In this document: positions 6,756 to 8,872 of the stretch, piece by piece | Layout: each line of letters opens with the position of its first letter | How positions within the stretch are numbered: position 1 is the first letter of the stretch | Origin: Oceanospirillaceae bacterium UBA1126 | GTDB taxonomy: Bacteria; Pseudomonadota; Gammaproteobacteria; Pseudomonadales; Balneatricaceae | Assembly (NCBI GenBank): GCA_002312935.1 | Contig: DCAT01000142.1 | Coordinates: forward strand, 1 to 8,872 | Reading direction: 5' to 3' | DNA: 8,872 nt | Translations under genes and position numbers: made by a program | The notes under the pieces: model-generated | Told to the model about the DNA's origin: nothing | What the model saw: the letters and a program-made list of their open reading frames with translations, nothing else | The model's database searches: none

Positions 6756-8345
6756 CTATTTAAGATCAACACCATCGTAGAAAATGTGGCTTCCTAAAGG
6801 GTGAACCTTAAAGCCAGTCACTTCCTTACGTACAGGCTTGAACACGACAGAGTGAGCAATAGTTACCCAAGGCGCTTCTTCTTTGAAGATAACCTGAGCA
6901 TGCTCATATAGCGCAGTACGTTCAGCTTGGTCAGTCACTTGCTTAGCTTCACGCAAGGTGCTGTCGAACTCTTTGTTACACCAGCGAGCTCGGTTACCAC
7001 CATCTTTAGCTGCATCACAACCTAGCAACACGTACATGAAGTTATCTGGGTCACCATTGTCACCCGTCCAACCTAGTAGCACAGTGTCATGCTCGCCATT
7101 CTTAGAACGCTTCAAGTACTCGCCCCATTCAAAGGTAACAATCTCTGCTTCAACACCTACTTTAGCCCAATCCGCTTGGATTAGTTCTGCCATCCGGCGA
7201 GCGTTAGGGTTGTATGGACGCTGCACTGGCATAGCCCAAATGTTGGTCTTCAAACCAGACACACCGGCTTCTGCAAGCATTGCTTTGGCTTTTTCTGGAT
7301 TGTAGTCGTAGTCTTTCACGTCATCGTTGTAAGACCAGATAGTAGGCGGAATTGGGTTCTTAGCAATAGAACCTGCACCTTTAAATACCACATCCAAGAT
7401 AGACTGCTTATCGATAGCCATGTTCAACGCTTGGCGCACAAGCTTTTGATCAAATGGTGGCTTTTCGGTGTTAAACGCTAAATAACCAACGTTCAAACCT
7501 TCTTGACGCAGTAGGTTAATGTCTGGGTCTTTATCCATTGCGGCCACATCGGCAGGGTTTGGATAAGGCATTACATGACATTCGCCAGCCTTAAGCTTTT
7601 GATAACGAACGTTGGCATCAGTAGTGATGGCAAATACCAACTTGTCGATATTTGAACGGCCATTCCAATAGTCATCATGAGCCGTATAACGGATCATGGC
7701 GTCTTTTTGGTAAGACTTAAATACAAACGGACCCGTACCTACAGGCTTGTGGTCAATGTCTGCTTTGTTACCGGCTGCTGCTAGTTCATCACCATATTCA
7801 GCAGACAATACAGATGCAAAGTCCATAGCCATGTTAGAAACGAACGGCGCTTCAGCGTAATTTAGAGTGAATTTAACCGTGTAATCATCCACTTTTTCAA
7901 TAGACTTAAGCAGGTCTCCCATACTCATCCAACCGAAGTACTTGTAGTCTCCGCCTGAAACATCATGGTAGGGGTGGTCTTCTTTCCACATACGATTGAA
8001 GGTGAACAAAATGTCGTCGGCATTAAAATCACGCGTAGGCGTGAAATCTTTAGTGGTATGGTATTTAACACCCTTACGCAGGTTAAAGGTATATTCCAAG
8101 CCATCGGCCGAAGCCGTCCAAGATTCAGCTAAGCCAGGAACAACTTTCGTTGAGCCTGGTTCAAACTGAACTAAGCGGTTAAATATGGTTTGTGATGACG
8201 CATCAAAGGTAGTGCCTGCAGAATAAAGCGAAGGGTTAAAGCCCTCTGGGCTGCCCTCTGAGCAGAATACCAAGGTTTTGGCCTGCGCCGCTCCTGATAC
8301 TGCAAGTCCTAGCCCAAGGCTAAGTGCCAATAGTGTTTTTTTCAT
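6756..8345 (-). CDS. dppA: Periplasmic dipeptide-binding protein DppA
   Basis: Solute-binding protein (family 5) that captures dipeptides in the periplasm and hands them to DppBC; in E. coli it also serves dipeptide chemotaxis and haem uptake. The 529 aa begin with a Sec signal peptide (MKK, hydrophobic core, cleavage after AQA at residue 22), leaving a mature start KTLVFCSEGSPEGFNP. Conserved blocks are YPNPAD (261-266), GLNVGYLAFN (283-292), QRPYNPNARRM (375-385) and GWTGDNGDPDN (425-435). The last two are the regions that hold the peptide termini in E. coli DppA. Cysteines 28/256 and 443/456 fit the two disulphides of the E. coli protein. A clear Shine-Dalgarno AGGA lies seven bases before the ATG. 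It is the first gene of the operon, divergent from pepQ. Confidence 0.97.
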   Translation of the reverse strand: MKKTLLALSLGLGLAVSGAAQAKTLVFCSEGSPEGFNPSLYSAGTTFDASSQTIFNRLVQFEPGSTKVVPGLAESWTASADGLEYTFNLRKGVKYHTTKDFTPTRDFNADDILFTFNRMWKEDHPYHDVSGGDYKYFGWMSMGDLLKSIEKVDDYTVKFTLNYAEAPFVSNMAMDFASVLSAEYGDELAAAGNKADIDHKPVGTGPFVFKSYQKDAMIRYTAHDDYWNGRSNIDKLVFAITTDANVRYQKLKAGECHVMPYPNPADVAAMDKDPDINLLRQEGLNVGYLAFNTEKPPFDQKLVRQALNMAIDKQSILDVVFKGAGSIAKNPIPPTIWSYNDDVKDYDYNPEKAKAMLAEAGVSGLKTNIWAMPVQRPYNPNARRMAELIQADWAKVGVEAEIVTFEWGEYLKRSKNGEHDTVLLGWTGDNGDPDNFMYVLLGCDAAKDGGNRARWCNKEFDSTLREAKQVTDQAERTALYEHAQVIFKEEAPWVTIAHSVVFKPVRKEVTGFKVHPLGSHIFYDGVDLK

Positions 8346-8404
8346 TATTATTTCCTATGGGTTACATATAAAAAGTCGTAAAGACGACACCACTGTACGC
8401 TTTA

Positions 8405-8414
8405 GTGTTTGTTG
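8405..8414 (-). promoter_or_regulatory. CA-rich leader element, possible GcvB sRNA target
   Basis: On the minus strand the probable dppA leader reads CAACAAACAC about 60 nt before the start codon. The small RNA GcvB represses dppA in enteric bacteria by pairing its GU-rich R1 region with CA-rich sites. The complement of this element, GUGUUUGUUG, is of that type. Whether this organism has GcvB cannot be seen here. Confidence 0.3.
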
Positions 8415-8466
8415 CAGCAATAAAAATGCCTAAATATAAAAAATTGTAAAAAAAGGTTTTTGTGCT

Positions 8467-8512
8467 ACCCCTTCGGGTTTATTGTGGTGATAGACATGGT
8501 TAAAAAACCACA
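8467..8512 (-). promoter_or_regulatory. Alternative stem-loops in the dppA leader
   Basis: On the minus strand TGGTT/AACCA (8510-8506 with 8501-8497) forms a tight hairpin that shares bases with a competing TGTGGT/ACCACA pairing (8512-8507 with 8488-8483). Next comes ACCC-GAAG-GGGT (8478-8467), and 12 nt later a run of seven T (8454-8448). The set could be a weak attenuator or merely AT-rich structure. No known riboswitch was recognised. Confidence 0.25.
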
Positions 8513-8551
8513 TATAGAAACTTATTATTTTTTATCCAGGCAATAATTTAC

Positions 8552-8580
8552 TATATATAACAATGATATAGGTTAGTTAA
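8552..8580 (-). promoter_or_regulatory. Candidate sigma-70 promoter for dppA
   Basis: TTAACT (8580-8575), a 17-base spacer and TATATA (8557-8552) on the minus strand, four of six matches in each box. Transcription would begin near 8545, giving a leader of about 200 nt; E. coli dppA also has a long leader. The surrounding AT-richness makes chance matches likely. A wobble inverted repeat (8569-8575 with 8582-8588) overlaps the -35 box and could be an operator. Confidence 0.35.
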
Positions 8581-8598
8581 TTAGCCTAAAGTGGGCAC

Positions 8599-8627
8599 TT
8601 GCTAACTCTGCTCAACATCATCATAAT
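8599..8627 (+). promoter_or_regulatory. Candidate sigma-70 promoter for pepQ
   Basis: TTGCTA (8599-8604), a 17-base spacer and CATAAT (8622-8627); the -10 box has five of six matches and the -35 box four. Transcription would start near 8634, about 27 nt before the pepQ ATG. Confidence 0.5.
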
Positions 8628-8660
8628 GACGGTACTTTACCTTTGTGTAGATCACCATTC

Positions 8661-8872
8661 ATGCTACCCCAGTTTGCCACTTTATACCCAAGTCATCTGC
8701 AACGTTTAACTGAGATTGCAGAAAAAGCCATGTATGCCCAGCAGTGTGACAGCATATTGATCCACAGTGGCTCCCCAAAACTACACTTTCTAGACGATTA
8801 CCACAGCCCCTTTAAAGCCAACCCTCATTTTGTGTGGTGGTTGCCCATTACCCAAAGCCCACACTGCTATTT
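8661..8872 (+). CDS. pepQ: Xaa-Pro dipeptidase PepQ (N-terminal part, runs off the window)
   Basis: The first 70 residues of a proline dipeptidase, cut by the window edge. PepQ is a cytoplasmic, metal-dependent (M24 pita-bread fold) enzyme that splits Xaa-Pro dipeptides. Recognition rests on the N-terminal domain: ATLYPSHLQRL (6-16), LIHSGSPKLHFLDDY (33-47), PFKANPHF (50-57) and WWLPITQSPHCY (59-70). These line up with E. coli PepQ blocks such as LIHSGE...FLDDHPYPFKVNPQF and VPVTQVPNCW. The metal-binding catalytic domain lies beyond the window, so activity cannot be judged. The ATG at 8661 has no evident Shine-Dalgarno but fits the family start. It is divergent from dppA, so dipeptide uptake and dipeptide cleavage share one intergenic region. 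Confidence 0.9.
   Translation, partial: MLPQFATLYPSHLQRLTEIAEKAMYAQQCDSILIHSGSPKLHFLDDYHSPFKANPHFVWWLPITQSPHCY

Larger units (their letters stand above)
8346..8660. other. 315-bp divergent regulatory gap between dppA and pepQ
   Basis: No gene is apparent. The gap is strongly AT-rich, especially 8420-8460 and 8510-8590, and separates two divergent peptide-use genes. It holds a candidate promoter for each direction, several small stem-loops and a CA-rich stretch in the probable dppA leader; these are listed separately. GTCGT/ACGAC (8375-8379 with 8384-8388) forms a further short hairpin 30 nt ahead of the dppA start. Confidence 0.7.

Noticed and set aside
6958..7305. 115-codon open frame on the plus strand inside dppA
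   Set aside because: Antisense to conserved DppA sequence, with low-complexity composition and no family resemblance.
8420..8460. Extra dppA promoters in the T-rich tract
   Set aside because: TATATT (8438-8433) and TTTACA (8450-8445) have no partner box at 16-18 bases.

Overview
The window is ordinary chromosomal DNA from a Gammaproteobacterium, probably a marine or Vibrio/Alteromonas/Oceanospirillum-like lineage. This rests on recognisable relatives of E. coli dppABCDF, pepQ and ygjP, on a CPXCG-type small protein, and on a moderately low GC content judged by eye. Species cannot be named from the sequence. I saw no IS element, phage gene, CRISPR array, tRNA, rRNA or toxin-antitoxin pair.

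Layout. Positions 1-1688 hold two plus-strand genes: an RluA-family pseudouridine synthase (151-1044) and the ygjP-like zinc metallopeptidase (1185-1688). Between them lies a 59-bp inverted-repeat structure. From 1848 to 2681 there is a small-gene zone: a CPXCG zinc-ribbon protein (minus, TTG start), an unrecognised 68-aa frame on the plus strand (GTG start, tentative) and a GFA/CENP-V-family protein (minus). From 2765 to 8345 runs a complete minus-strand dipeptide ABC transporter operon in the order dppA-dppB-dppC-dppD-dppF. At the right edge, divergent from dppA across a 315-bp AT-rich gap, the first 70 codons of pepQ (Xaa-Pro dipeptidase) run off the window.

How the genes work together. 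DppA captures dipeptides in the periplasm. DppB and DppC form the membrane channel. DppD and DppF hydrolyse ATP, and each carries a C-terminal four-cysteine motif of the type that binds an iron-sulphur cluster. PepQ would cleave imported Xaa-Pro dipeptides, so the right two thirds of the window reads as a peptide-scavenging module. Translation is tightly coupled from dppC to dppF (2-bp gap, then a 4-bp ATGA overlap). A strong hairpin between dppA and dppB probably lets the binding protein be made in excess.

I do not see a convincing undescribed system here. The points most worth a second look are RNA-level: the dppA leader, with a CA-rich element that could be a GcvB target and alternative hairpins; the dppA/dppB hairpin; and the inverted repeat ahead of ygjP. 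The unassigned 68-aa frame at 2065-2271 also deserves a check.
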